Shown one piece after another: positions 9,701-21,843 of a stretch of DNA of 64,000 nt. The stretch's first letter is position 1; each line of letters begins with the position of its first letter. The stretch covers positions 130,576,182-130,640,181 of the forward strand of contig CM076846.1 in NCBI GenBank assembly GCA_039519185.1. The letters run 5' to 3'. A program made the translations under genes and the position numbers. This DNA comes from Astragalus membranaceus. Its lineage: Eukaryota > Streptophyta > Magnoliopsida > Fabales > Fabaceae. A model generated the notes under the pieces. It made no database searches. It had not been told where the DNA came from and worked only from the letters and a program-made list of their open reading frames with translations.

Positions 9701-11114
9701 TTCATTGAGAGAGTCTATTCGCTTAGCACAAGAAATCGATGTGAAGCTACAATCACAGAAAGTGTTGCCAGACTTTACCGAAGATAGTGATGGGGTCATT
9801 TGTTTCAACGGTAGGATTTGTGTACCCGATAATGAAGGTATTAAAAAGCAAGTGCTAGAGGAAGCGCACCGAAGTTTATTTTCTGTACATCCTGGATCCA
9901 CCAAGATGTATAGAGATTTAAAGCAGATGTATTGGTGGCACGGAATGAAGTTAGAGATTGCTGAATTTGTATCAAAATGTTTAACTTGCCAAAGAGTTAA
10001 GATAGAACATCAGAAACCTGCTGGTCTGTTACGGTCACTAGACGTGCCAGTATGGAAATGGGAAGACATTTCTATGGATTTTGTAATGGCGTTGCCAAGG
10101 TCTCAAACCGGTAACGACTCCATTTGGGTAGTTGTGGATCGGTTAACTAAATCAGCTCATTTTATTCCAGTTCGTTCGAGCAGTAAAGTATCCAAGTTAG
10201 CTGAGGTGTATTTGAAGAACATAGTAAGGTTACATGGGGTTCCTACCAGCATAGTGTCGGATCGAGATCCGAAATTCACTTCTCGATTTTGGAAAGCTCT
10301 GAATGAAGCAATGGGGACTAAAGTACTTCTTAGTACCGCTTATCACCCGCAGACAGATGGTCAGACCGAGAGGACTATCCAGACATTAGAGGATATGCTT
10401 CGGGCTTCTGTACTTGATAACGGAAAGAAATGGGAGGATCATCTTCCATTGGTGGAATTCTCATATAACAACAGTTATCATTCCAGTATCGGGATGGCAC
10501 CTTTTGAAGCCTTATATGGTAGGAAATGTAGAACTCCATTGTGTTGGTGGGAAGTAGGTGAGAACCGATTGTTAGGACCCGAGATGATTCATGACACTAC
10601 TGAAAAGATCCGCCAGATAAGGGAGAGAATGAAAGCTGCTCAAAGTAGGCAAAAGAGTTATGCCGACAAAAGGAGAAGGCCGTTAGAGTTTGAATCGGGT
10701 GATCATGTGTTTTTGAAATTGTCACCGACAATTGGCACAGGTAGGGCATTACGGGTGAAGAAACTCAGTCCTCGGTATATTGGACCCTTCCAGATTACTG
10801 AGCGAATAGGGTCTCTGGCATACCGTATTGCTTTGCCTCCACCATTGTCAAATCTGCATGATGTATTCCATGTGTCTCAGTTGCGGAAGTACATTCCCGA
10901 TCCAAGTCAACCGTTAGATTTTGAAACAATTGACCTTCGACCGGACTTGTCCTTCCAACCTAATCCGAATTACATCATGGAAAGTGGCGAGAGGACGCTA
11001 CGGACAAAGTCAATTCCCATTGTCAAGGTGGTTTGGGATGGTTTTTCCGCCGAGGAAGCTACTTGGGAGTTGGAGGACGATATGCGGACTCGGTATCCGT
11101 ATTTGTTCTCTTGA
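6720..11114 (+). pseudogene. A gag-pol polyprotein with chromodomain (two in-frame stops)
   Basis: One frame of 1465 codons starts at MARRGRG (6720). An upstream ATG at 6663 is in frame but lies in the leader. By approximate residue: gag capsid 50-220; CCHC knuckle CYVCNEEGHYANKC near 303; protease YDSGATH near 366; RT with IDYRQLN and FIDDILVYS near 694; RNase H (YSDASGKGLG) near 840; integrase finger HPGSTK near 1056 and DDE core with YHPQTDGQTER; a chromodomain ending EATWELEDD at the C-terminus. The chromodomain is thought to steer integration to marked heterochromatin. TGA codons at 8433-8435 and 8646-8648 split the frame before and inside RT. Relatives B and H have arginine codons at both places. 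All catalytic motifs are otherwise present. Confidence 0.93.
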
Positions 11115-11151
11115 GGTATGTTGTGTTTAATTTTGAGGACAAAATTCTTTC

Positions 11152-11164
11152 AAGTTGGGGAGAA
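11152..11164 (+). other. Polypurine tract of A
   Basis: AAGTTGGGGAGAA directly precedes the 3' LTR. The same 13-mer precedes the 3' LTR of B (21831-21843), and H carries it in reverse (60126-60138). Confidence 0.88.
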
Positions 11165-13289
11165 TGTAACATCCTCAAAATAATTAATCGAATTATTCAG
11201 ATGTTAACCCAATTGAATTAATTTGGTACTTAATTGGTAAAATTATTGAGTGCTAAAATTAATTATTGGCTGTCACAGGATCGTTGACCGAATAATACGG
11301 ATCAAGGAAGTTTTGGAATCGAAATAAGGAATTAAGATCAATATGGTAATTGGACCACGCTACCACTTATATATTAATTAAATATATGTGTGTGAGTGTG
11401 TGTTGAATAAAAGAAAGAAAAGAGAGAAAGAAAGAATACGCAGAAGGAAAGAAAGAAGGGAAAAGAAAGAAGAAAAGGAAAGAAGAAGAAGGAGAAAGGA
11501 GAAGAGAAAGGAAGAAGAAGAGGTGAGCCCACTCCTCCAAAAATTCATCATCTTCATCATCTCCTCACCATCACCATAACCCAATAACTTGGTGAGTTTT
11601 CCTCCACTTCTCCCCCTTCTATTTGATTTCGAAAATTGAGGGTTTGTGGGGAAAATTTGTTGAAATCATGGGTTAATAGGTTGTGTTGATGATTGGGTTA
11701 TGCTTAGGATCGAAGCTAGGAGCGGATTGATCGCGTTGTGAAGTTCGAATCGAAGTTTGGAGCGATTTGGTGAAATAGGGTTCCGTTCGAGAGTTTTTCA
11801 AGTCTCGGCAAATTCGGTTCGACATCGGCTCTCGCTTCAAGGGTGAGTTTTACTCACGCTTAGGATGTTTTTGTGTCTCGTTAGTTTTTACGTTAATTGA
11901 TTTCGAGAGATTTTGGAACGAAAACCGTTATTTGAAAATATGTCGCGTTTTAATACAATTCGTTTTGATTGAGTTTTTGATTGGATTGATTGGTTGTGTG
12001 GTTTGTATTGGATTCATTTTACTGGTTGTCAAATCTGTTTTCGATCGGAACAAAAATCGGAATTGAGCGGAATAGCGGATTTCGCGAAAATCGCAAAATT
12101 CTGCACTTGACAGGCCCCCTTACTTTCAGTCCACGCGCCACTTGCGCGCCGCGCGCCACTCGCGCGCCAGTGGACAGAACCTTACTGTCAGCTCGCGCGC
12201 CGTTTGCGCGCCACGCGCCACTCGCGCGCCAGTTGGCAGAATTTCAGCAACCAAACACTGTTTTTCGTTTCGCGATAACTTTTGATCCGGGAACTCGATT
12301 GAGGTGTTCTAAGATGCGTTGGAAAGCTTATTCAGAGGCCTAACTGAATATTCTATTTTTAAGGCAAAATGAACTGTTTTTGATATTGAAAATTATGTCG
12401 AAAAGTGGTCAACTAGATTGCGAGTGTGAACTTGGATTTTATAAAATTGTGGATTAAAGTGTTTCATGGATTGTCTGATTTGATGGACCGTGGGTTCATA
12501 GTACTGTAGATATATATGTTTATATGTATATCGAGTTGGGTGACGACCCATGTTTTGACATACTAGGCGGGGCAGTCATGCTCCCCCAACCTAGGCTCCG
12601 TGCCAATAGGAGAATGTACTATTGGTAAGGGGGTTCACCGAGTATATAGCACTGGATTGCAGTCGGTGTTATGTCATGAGTTTGTTGTACGTACACCGGG
12701 GTTTAGCACTTTATTGCAGTCGGTGTCGTACTGTGCGATACACCGGGGTTTAGCACTTTATTGCAGTCGGTGCCGCACTTTGTTTGTTCACGTTCACCGG
12801 GGTTAGCACTTTATTGCAGTCGGTGTCGTGTTGATTTTAAAAAGGATTATTAATTGAACCGAGAGAGTTAGCAGGGGTCTCGGTAGAACTCACTGAGATT
12901 GTATCTCACTGTTTAAATGTTGTTGTTTTACAGATAAACAGGGACAGAAGAAACCTCAGAGGCACGAGTAGGTGGCCCCCGGGAAATGGATAATGACTTA
13001 GCTTTATGTTCAGTTTATTTTCCTTCTGTTGTCCATGTATCACAGCACTATGACATTAGTGTCATGTTTGTCTTTCATTCCGCTTTCTTGTATGATTCTG
13101 ACTACCACAGTTGCTGACAGTTTACGGTCTGAGAACCGTATGGTCTTACGTGTGTATAAGACAGTTATGTTATATTTCAGCAAAAATTTTATAGTGGTAA
13201 TCAGTATCTGAGCAGGAAATATTATCTCTGATGTATGTTTAATGTGCACTCGGGTGTTTTTAACAAATAGAAAATATCAGGGTGTTACA
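11165..13289 (+). repeat. Element A 3' LTR
   Basis: It is 2125 bp, the same length as the 5' LTR and offset by 6704. Differences noted by eye are near 4495, 4906, 4985, 5420, 5440, 5592, 6160 and 6490 of the 5' copy: seven transitions and one transversion. Confidence 0.93.
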
Positions 13290-14300
13290 CAAAGGTTGAG
13301 GTAATTGCAAAGTTGCCCCCTCCCAATTCCGTTAAGGGGGTCCGTAGTTTTCTAGGCCATGCTGGCTTCTATAGGAGGTTTGTTAAAGACTTCTCAAAAA
13401 TTGCAAAGCCTATGACTGACCTCTTGGTTAAGGAGGCCACTTTTGATTTTTCTGACACTTGTTTGAAGACTTTTAATTGTTTAAACGAAAAATTAATTAG
13501 TGCCCCTGTTGTTGTTGCCCCCGATTGGTCGCTCCCGTTTGAAATTATGTGTGATGCCAGCGATACTGCTGTGGGGGCTGTTTTGGGGCAAAGAAGGAAT
13601 AAGGTATTCTATACCATTTACTACGCTAGTCGCACTCTTGATGATACTCAAAGAAATTATACTACCACAGAGAAAGAGTTGCTAGTTGTAGTATTTGCAT
13701 TTGACAAGTTTCGTCATTACCTTGTTCTTTCTAAAGTTATTGTTTATACTGATCATGCTGCCATTAGATATTTGCTTGGAAAGCAGGATGCAAAACCCAG
13801 GTTAATCAGGTGGATTTTGTTGCTACAAGAGTTTGACTTGGAGATTAGAGACAAGAAAGGTTCAGAGAACTTTGTAGCTGACCACCTCTCAAGGCTTGAC
13901 CATAGTGTGATGCAATCCTCAAATGATGGGGAGATCAATGAGATTTTCCCTGATGAGATACTTTAGCTATTTCTACTATTCCTTGGTTTGCAGACATTGT
14001 CAACTACTTGGGGGGTAAGGTTGTTCCCCCTGATTTTTCTTTTCAGCAAAAGAAGAAATTAATTTCTGATGCAAAAGAAGAAATTAATTTCTGATGCTAG
14101 ACAGTACATTGTCAACTAGCCGTGGGATTTTTCTTTTACTTACCTATTTAAAGTATGTGGAGACAAGGTTATTAGGCGTTGTGTGCCTATGGATGAGGTA
14201 ACTTCTATCCTTGAGCATTGTCACTCTAGAGAGGTACGTAGGTGGCCACTTTGGCCCAAATAGAACTGCATATAAAGTTTTACAATGTGGTTTTTATTGG
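13290..14300 (+). pseudogene. F pol, part 2: RNase H and integrase N-terminus
   Basis: The open frame to 13966 gives the RT thumb/connection (GVRSFLGHAGFYRRFVKDFSK is the start), then RNase H: CDASDTAVGAVLGQ, TTTEKELLVVVFAFDKFRHY, YTDHAAIRYLL, and NFVADHLSRL at the connection end. A one-base shift at about 13964 follows, then integrase N-terminal sequence in another frame (IPWFADIVNYLGGK, CHSREVGGHF-like, GFYW). A short duplication (14046-14092, AAGAAGAAATTAATTTCTGATG twice in overlap) and a stop near 14118 add damage. It is interrupted by S at 14300, in the middle of the HHCC finger. Confidence 0.85.
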
Positions 14301-14855
14301 TGATAACTCTATTTTATATAGTGTTATTCATATGTTTAAACTTAGTAAATTGTCCTCTTTCAAGCAAAGATAAAGAGTGTATATAGTATTTTATGTGATA
14401 TATGATAAGTTGAGTGTTTAACATGGTTATTGTTGTTAATAGGCGATTTTGGATATATTGTGGTATGTTTGATAAGTTTGCTCAGTGCAGTCTACAGATG
14501 CTCCTGCATCAATGCTCCTTCATTAATTCTGCACTTACAACTCCACTGGTTTAGCACAATGCTACCGCATTGCAATTGCATTGCCAGAAGGTTGAAGCCA
14601 TCGACTTGCACATCCACTTTCACTTGATGACCTCATGATTGGTCTCCTAAAGCAAGCACATTCATATATTTTGGCGCCTACAATTCCCACATAGCTTTGA
14701 AGAGTCATCTACATAGGGACACGTGTTCATATCTCATTGGACCTCCCTACACATTTGATTGAAGACCTCAACTTGGGAAACAACTTCTGAAAAGTAACCA
14801 TGTATCAACCTCTAGTTTACTTCAACATGAAGGAAGGAAACACCTCTCTTGGAGA

Positions 14856-14864
14856 CTATAAAAG
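14856..14864 (+). promoter_or_regulatory. TATA box of solo LTR S
   Basis: CTATAAAAG lies 555 bp into S, followed by CTCACTCCTTCAC. Position and sequence fit the LTR promoter. Confidence 0.55.
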
Positions 14865-16737
14865 GACCTCACTCCTTCACTTGAAGATAGATCACAATCG
14901 ATACGTTAGATCAAAATTTCAATATACATAGTTAGTTTCTATTTTGTAAGAAGGAAAGGAAGGAATTGACAAATCCCCCTTACCTCAACTTCATAGTTTT
15001 ACTAAGTGCTAAGGAGCTAATGCAATTGCATTGCTAGGAAAATTCATGCAAAGAGCTGCAACTTGTGTAATCTCTATCTTGTTGTCTCTCCTTTGTGATT
15101 TCAATTATATAAACATGTTCTATTCAGTTTATATTTGCCTTGCAATGTCTATGTTGAGCTAAATCTCTTTAGTTGGAATGTTCTAACCATTTAATGAGCT
15201 TTTAAGTAGGTTTGATGCAAGTATATGATGTGTGCACTTTAGTTCTTGCTTGATAATACTTTCAACACTTATTTTGAGATTGATCAATTAGAATAAGTAG
15301 ATTTGTAAAAGCAGACATGGTTTACAATTAAGAACTCAAGAACTAATATGGATGAGTGTTTTACATAAAGGAAACTTTGTGAAAACCATACTAAGTCCTA
15401 GACATAGGATAGTATAGTCCATAGGGTGATACTGTGGGTCCTTTAAAAGACAAGAGTTGTAACATCCGCAAAATAATTAACCGAATTATTTGGATGTTAA
15501 CCCAATTGAATTAATTTAGTATTTGACTGGTAAATTTACTGAGTGCTAAAATTATTTATTGGTTGTCATCGGATCGTTAACCGGATAATACGGACCAACG
15601 AAGTTTTGGAATCGAAATAGGAGATTTCGATCAATATGGTAATTTGACCGCGTTACAACAAATATATTAAATAAATATATATATGTATACGTGGGTGTGT
15701 GTGAGTGAAGAGGTGAAAGAATTAATTAAATAAATAAATATAAGTGTGTGTGTGTGTTAATAAGAAAGGAAAGAAAAGAATTAAGAAAGAAAGAGAGAAA
15801 GAATACGAGAGAGAGTTACAGAGGAGAAAAAGAGAGAAAAGGAGAGAAAGTGGCGTGAGGGAGAAGAGAAGAGGGAGAGAGAAGACTTCACCGAAACGAC
15901 TTCCGTCCAACACGAAAAATGTTCAGCGTTACTTCCTCTTCGATTTGGTACTAATTTCGTGACGATCAGCTCACTCTCTCTCACTTGGCCATTTTAGTGT
16001 TTTGGAGGTTTTGAGGGAAATCCGATTTGGGTTGGTTTTGAAGGTTTGAGTTCGATTAGGAACGAACCCAAGGTGGATTGCTCGAGTATTAAAGTTCGAT
16101 TGAAAGATTGGAAGCTAGTTGGGTGATTTGGGGTTGAAAATCAAAAATTTGGGTTTATGTGTGAATAGTAGTTTTGGAGGTTAGGGATGATGAATAGTGT
16201 CCATGGAGGATTTCGGGGAATTCAGTATTTCGGTCAAAAAGCGGTTTCGTGATCGAGTGGGAAGCTTTGGAAGCGGATTGGGTGTCGCCGGAGCGGGGAA
16301 TGTTCGTGTGACTACTCGGTGATTTCGGCTCGATCGTGGATCACGCGTCAAGGGTGAGTTCTACTCACGCTTAGGTTTTTTGTTTTTCGAATTAATTGAT
16401 TAATGTTTTATCGCTTTCGCTGGACTGGAATATTTCTTGATACTGTCTGATTCGAGTTAGGAATTGATCGGAGCGAGTCTCGGGTTGAGTCGTGTTGAAA
16501 TGGAATTTTTAGTGATTTAATTTCGGAAGATTTTGAGTCAAAAACCATTATTTTTAAATATGTCGAATTTTGATAAAAATCGAATGTGTTGAGTCTTTGA
16601 TTGGATTGGTTGATCGAGTGAGGACGTTGGATATGTTTTTGTACTATTTTGGTGTTAGGACTGGACTGGAACAGGTATCGGAATTGGTCGGAACGACGAA
16701 AATTGCGAAAACGGGATAAAATACAATGCTGTCAAAA

Positions 16738-16850
16738 GCGCACGACCCGTGCGTCCCAAGCGCACGGACCGTGCGTGTCATTTGGTTTTGTTTTCAAAAA
16801 TGTATTACAGGGCGCACGACCCGTGCGTGTGGGAGCACGAACCGTGCGCC
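16738..16850 (+). repeat. CpG-rich cassette of the B LTR
   Basis: Four GCGCACG..CGTGCG palindromes occur in a row, the clearest being CGCACGGACCGTGCG (7-1-7). The position equals the A cassette but the sequence is unrelated. The 3' LTR copy is 23124-23236. The 91-aa and 69-aa ORFs here are by-products. Confidence 0.8.
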
Positions 16851-17361
16851 GTGTTCTGTCCAAATTTCCAAACTTGCCCGAAACGATCCCGATCGATTCC
16901 AATCCTCTCCTAATCCTTTCCTAACCCTTCTATAATGATATTAGGCTTATAATGCCATGATTTTGGGTATGTTTCAAAAGTGTTTTATAAAATACTTTCG
17001 AAGTTGAAATTGTTTCGAAAAACCGAATAATAGTACACGTGTGCGGATATGTTTTATTAATAATAAAACGGACTATGAGTCCTACGTAATATGGTATAAC
17101 TGACGCGGGACGATTATTATTTATTGTCTAAACCGGTCTACGATTCACGATATATAAATTATATCGACTTTGGGAAACGACCCGATGCGGGTGTTATGTT
17201 CAATTATTGGTCTGAATGTAAATGAACTAAATGTTCATATGATTGTAGATATATATTATATCGAGTTTGGGTGACGACCCATGTTGACATACTAGGCGGG
17301 GAAGTCATGAACCCTTACCCTAGGCTCTGGGCCATTAGGAAACACTATTGGTTATAGGGTT

Positions 17362-17573
17362 CGCCGGGATTAGCAAGTGGATTGCAGTCGGTGTTGTGTC
17401 AAAAGTTTGTGCTGCGTTCACCGGGATTAGCAAGTGGATTGCAGTCGGTGGTACGTAGAAAGGCCTAGGATATTAGTTCATCGGGATTAGCAAGTGGATT
17501 GCAGTCGGTGTCCTAATAGATCGAAGCCTTATTGTGTGATACACCGGGATTAGCAAGTGGATTGCGGTCGGTG
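17362..17573 (+). repeat. Four-copy CGGTG-ended repeat array in the B leader
   Basis: Four units of form CACCGGGATTAGCAAGTGG..GTCGGTG (the first with GCCG, the third with ATCG) are spaced by 25-35 nt. The same array lies at 23748-23959 in the 3' LTR. It is homologous in position and sequence to the A array. Confidence 0.8.
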
Positions 17574-17987
17574 TTGTGTCAACCTTTTAAAATGTTTTAA
17601 AACCGGACCGAGAGTGTTAGTAGGGGTCTCGGTAGAACTCACTGAGATTGTATCTCACTGTTTATATTTTGTGGTTTTTACAGAGAAGCAGGGGAAAAAG
17701 AACAGGTGAAGAAGCACAGCTAGGTGGTGTGCTTATGAAGACGGTGAAGACTTAGTTTTCATTGTTATTGTCTTTCCCTTGAGATTTTTGTATTTCCGAT
17801 TGTATAACTTGTACCAGTAAAAGTTGTAAAATCGTTTCCGCTATTTCTTGTTATTTGGATATTGGACTCTAGGTTATGAGCTGTTTTTATTTATGTTCAA
17901 TATCTAAAACAGGAAAAATATCTCTGATTATTTTATGATGGTACACTTGGGTATTTTTACTCGATAAAAATACCGGGGTGTTACGGT

Positions 17988-17999
17988 TGGTATCAGAGC
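17988..17999 (+). other. Primer-binding site of B
   Basis: TGGTATCAGAGC lies 2 bp after the LTR and is identical to A. It is intact although the coding region is not. Confidence 0.92.
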
Positions 18000-18070
18000 A
18001 GTTCGACCTAGTCGGACTTAGTTTAGGGTTGAGTCGATTCCTTGTTAGTCCTTTTTGTAATTACACTTGT

Positions 18071-18670
18071 GATGCTAAGAGACATTGAGCCTGATCAACT
18101 TAATACTTAGTGCATCATAAGCGGAATTATGACTGGATGATCAAGACGCAGTCCTCGACCAAAACCGGAATCTCCAACCGGTACATCCTCAGGAAAGGTG
18201 GCAGAACGGTGGAAGAAAACACCGCTAAGTTTGAAAAGTTGTCTCAGTTTTACCAAGTGGTAAAGTAAGCTTCGGATGACGAATGGAGAATGCAGAAGTA
18301 TAAGACGGGCATAAGTGCTTTTATGATTTATGGTCTCAGTTCTTATACTATTACCAATTATGTTGCCTAGGTGCAATCAGCCTATATCGCCGAGGATGAT
18401 CTCATAGGAAATATGGGAAAAGAAAGAAGGTAGTTGAATTATCAACTCCGAATGCAAGGTCCTAAGATAATTTCATCAAATGAAAAGCAGGTGCAATTCT
18501 TCGATTCTTCAAAGGTCAGAAGATGTTCTAATTGTGGAAAGCAACACAATTTAGAAATAGTAGTATATGCGGAAGAGGGTCACTATGCAAAAGAGTGCCC
18601 TGCAAGGAAGAGTTCCCGGGAGTCACAAGCAGCTCCAGGACGAGGACGAGTCAATAATCTGGATGTTTAA
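18071..18670 (+). pseudogene. B gag remnant
   Basis: The leader-encoded start (ATGCTAAGAGACATTGAGC at 18071) is followed by stops. From 18128 (GGAATTATGACTGGATG) the sequence jumps into mid-gag, so the N-terminal 100-plus residues seen in A are absent. Recognisable later pieces are the VEE.TAKFEKLSQF region, SAYIAEDDL, and the zinc knuckle ending EEGHYAKECPARK (18573-18610). The upstream half of the knuckle is altered and several shifts interrupt the frame. H shows the same junction in reverse. Confidence 0.8.
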
Positions 18671-20850
18671 ACAGTTGCAACTGCAGACAATCTACTGAGG
18701 GGTATGGAATCAGTTTTCAATAACTCGTCAGTATATTATACGATTCGGGTGCAACCCATTGTTTTATAGCACAAGCATGTGTGGATCGGTTTGGATTAGC
18801 ATTGTCCCCGCTATCCGAGTCGATAACTATCTTAACTGCTGCTGAGGGTCGAGTCCAGACCCAATCCTTGTGTCAGAATTGTCTACGTGTTATAGGAGTC
18901 GGAAATTTTGTAGAAGGATTATTTGTTTGCCTATGAGAAGTGTGAACACCATGTTGGGTATGAATTGGATGACTGCAAATCATGTTGCCATTGACTGTGT
19001 TAATCAACTATCAGTTTCACTTCAGAATCAGTTGAATTGTCTAGGACAAATTCTGAAGCGGTTACCTAGTTCACCTTAGACGGTCAATCTTCATTCCAAG
19101 GTGCGGAAGCACATGTTAGTATGTTATTTGCATCCACTGGAACTAGTATTAGATTTATCATCTGTACAAGTTGTGAATGACTTTTTGGATGTTCTCTGGA
19201 TGTTTTTCTGGATGAAGTTTCTTCTGTACATCCAGAGCGAGAGGTAGAGTTTTCTATTGAATTGATTCCGGTACAGGATCAATATCTATTGTTTCTTATT
19301 GAATGTTTCTTTAGAATTAAAGGAAATGGAGTCTCAACTTGAAGAGTCGATGTTAAAGAAATTCATTCGGCCGAGTGCTTCTCTAAGGAGTGCTCTGGTG
19401 TGATTAGTCGAAAGGGGAGTTAGTAGCATGAGATTGTACATCGGTTATCGACAACTCAACAAAGTGACGACCAAGAATAAATATCCCTTACCAAGGATAG
19501 ACGATTTGCCTGAGCAATTTGAGGTGCTGCAGTGTTTTCTAAAATTGATCTGAGGTCAGGATATCATCAAATAAAAGTTAGAGCCTTAGATATTCTGAAG
19601 ACAGCTTTCCGTACTAGGTATGGACATTATGGGTGGGTAGTGATGCCCTTCGGTTTGACTAATGCTCCAGCGGTATTCATGGATTACCCGAACCGAGTTT
19701 TTCCTCAATTACCTAGATCAATTTGTAGTCGTTTTCATTGATGGTATCTTGATGTGCTCGAAGACCATTGAGGAGCATGTCCAACATCTCCGCATTGTTC
19801 TGAAAGTACTCCGAGAAAATAAGTTGTACTTGAAACCTTCGGAGTGTGATTTTTAGGTGCCAGAGGTAAAGCCTTTGGGACATGTGATTTTCCAAGACGG
19901 GAGTTTTTGTAGATCTCAATAAGAAGGAAACGGTGTTGAATGGGAGTGACCGACACCAGTCACAGAGATCAGAAGTTTTTGGGTCTAGCCGGTTACTACA
20001 GGAAGTTTATCGAAGGATTCTCACTATTGGTTCTTGCACGTACTCGACTAACTCGAAAGGGTCAACCGTTTACGTGGGATGCTGATTGTGGAGAATGTTT
20101 TCAAGAATTGAAGGTTAGATTGACTACTGCTCCAATCCTGATTCTTCCGGATCCGTCATTAGAATTTTAAATTTTCGATGACGCTTCAGGGAAGGGTTTA
20201 GGATGTATCCTAATGCAAAGACCAACAAGTGGTAGCTTAGGCGTTCAGACAATTAAGGTCTCGTGAAGAGAATTATCAACCTCATGAATTGGAGTTAATA
20301 GCTATTGTGTATGCACTGAAGATTTGGAGACGTTACCTGTATGGGTCTCGTTTCGAAGTCTCTAGTGGTCACAAGAGTTTAAGGTATCTGTTTGATCAGA
20401 AAGAACTGAATAGCAAGCAGAGAAGTGTGTAGAACTTCTGAAGGATTATGACTTCGGGTTGAAGTATCATCCAGGAAATTCCAATGTTGTAACGGATGCA
20501 CTGAGTAGGGAATCCAATTACATGGCAGAATTATGATGCATTAGATGGAATTATTAGAGTCTGATAGAGACTTAAATCTGAATTCAAGATCAAGGAGGAA
20601 TCGGTTAGTGTTGAGCCATATGAGGATCTCTAGTCCCCTAAGGGATTCTATACGCTTAGCACAGGAAGTTGATGTGAAGCTACAATCACAAAGGTATTTC
20701 CAGATTTTACCATGGATAGTGATGGAGTCAGTTGTTTCAACGGTAGGATCTGTACGCCCGATGATGAGATCAATAAAAGGCAAGTGTTAGAGGAAGCACA
20801 CCGAAGTTTATATTCTGTTCCAGGTTGTACAGAATATAAAGCAGAGGTAT
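18671..20850 (+). pseudogene. B protease-RT-RNase H remnant
   Basis: Fragments in changing frames include protease (YDSGATHCFIAQAC near 18740), the linker, RT (SKIDLRSGYHQIK near 19540, VMPFGLTNAPAVFMDY near 19640), a catalytic box changed to FIDGILMCS (second aspartate lost, near 19735), RNase H (SLEF..DDASGKGLGC near 20165-20200), and the first residues of integrase (VLEEAHRSLYSV near 20790). Stops and shifts are numerous. No functional product is possible. Confidence 0.85.
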
Positions 20851-21825
20851 TAGTTTGTTAACCTCTCCTTTGTGAAGGTTAACAATGAGATAGTGTTATG
20901 AGATTCCGTTTGACAAGGCGAGCGTGAATACGAATATGTAAGTGAGGTAACTGCTGATTGTTTTCTCGTTACGAATACCCATCAAAGGATTAATTGATGG
21001 ATCTGCTTGCAAGTGACTGAAATTTCCGAAGTGAAGCTTGGTGTGCGGCGTGATAGTTTAAAAAAAAAAAAAATCATTTTGTGAAAACCCGCATGCTAAA
21101 GTTAATTTTGGGAACGAATCAAGAGGCTAATAGGATCTGATTGAGGAAAATCCTAGGAGGATTACTTAGGTTGAGGGGAAACTCTCAACGCTATTGACTA
21201 ATTCGGAAAGGAGCTGAGTTCTGTTTGATAGTTGTTTGGAGAACAACTGAGGTGATTTTTATTACGTTCAATTTATTTGATGTCCCCGTGGTTTATTTCT
21301 ACGTTTAAAATAAACGTTTCCGGTAAATCCTCATTTCATCTCCTTTTGAAAAGTATTATCTCGAAATCTTGGGGGCGAGTCAAGGAATTTCACAAGTGAC
21401 TTTTTCGTCACATTGTCGGTATGTACGAGAACCGTTAAGGATATTAGAAGATTTGTTGAGAAAGTGTTTACACCTTTCGAGGAAATCGTGTTTGTTTTTT
21501 TTCTCTACCGAGGAGTACTTTGATTTGGATTAATCAAGTTGAGGAGCCAGCGAGGATAATTGGAATGAAGCTTAGGAAGTGTTTTCGAACGCGGTGCCGA
21601 GCCTATGTAGGCGAAAGAGGAGTTTCTCGTGTTGATTCGTAACCAGAGAGTTCGTATCAAGGTAGTAGTGGATCATACTTGGAGATTGATGCGCCAACTT
21701 TAGAAAGATTTTCTACACTCATTTCGTTAATTCAAGATTGTTTTCTCGCAAATTTAGACCTTTCTGGGAATGTCAACCCTCGGTTAGTCGGATGAAAGAC
21801 TTAGCGAAAATTTGAGGACAAAATT
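20851..21825 (+). other. Orphan module replacing integrase in B
   Basis: Homology to A stops in the integrase HHCC finger (AAAGCAGAGGTATT), and about 1 kb follows that I do not recognise and that has no long ORF. The same module, at the same junction, is in H (about 60139-61171, reverse). It includes a poly-A run (21059-21072), and near the 3' end a short reading IKVVVDHTW that is weakly like the chromodomain start in A. It could be captured host DNA or a heavily decayed tail from another chromovirus. Confidence 0.7.
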
Positions 21826-21830
21826 CTTTT

Positions 21831-21843
21831 AAGTTGGGGAGAA
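21831..21843 (+). other. Polypurine tract of B
   Basis: AAGTTGGGGAGAA sits against the 3' LTR and is preceded by TTGAGGACAAAATTCTTTT, as in A. Confidence 0.88.

Larger units (their letters stand above)
4461..13289 (+). mobile_element. Element A: near-complete Tekay-type chromovirus (Ty3)
   Basis: The element is 8829 bp and bounded by a 5-bp target duplication CAAAG (4456-4460 and 13290-13294). It has two 2125-bp LTRs, a PBS 2 bp after the 5' LTR, one gag-pol frame with two stop codons, and a PPT against the 3' LTR. The two LTRs differ at about eight positions by eye (0.4%), mostly transitions, so insertion is recent. Assuming 1.3e-8 substitutions per site per year, that is roughly 0.15 million years. 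The C-terminal chromodomain and long LTRs fit Tekay/Del. Confidence 0.93.
15458..17985 (+). repeat. Element B 5' LTR
   Basis: It starts TGTAACATCC and ends GTGTTACG (the 3' copy ends TTACA, so the last base has mutated). Landmarks parallel A: TA/TG microsatellite, purine block (15757-15884), palindrome at 16354, CpG cassette 16738-16850, GGGTGACGACCC near 17270, repeat array 17362-17573. Confidence 0.92.
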
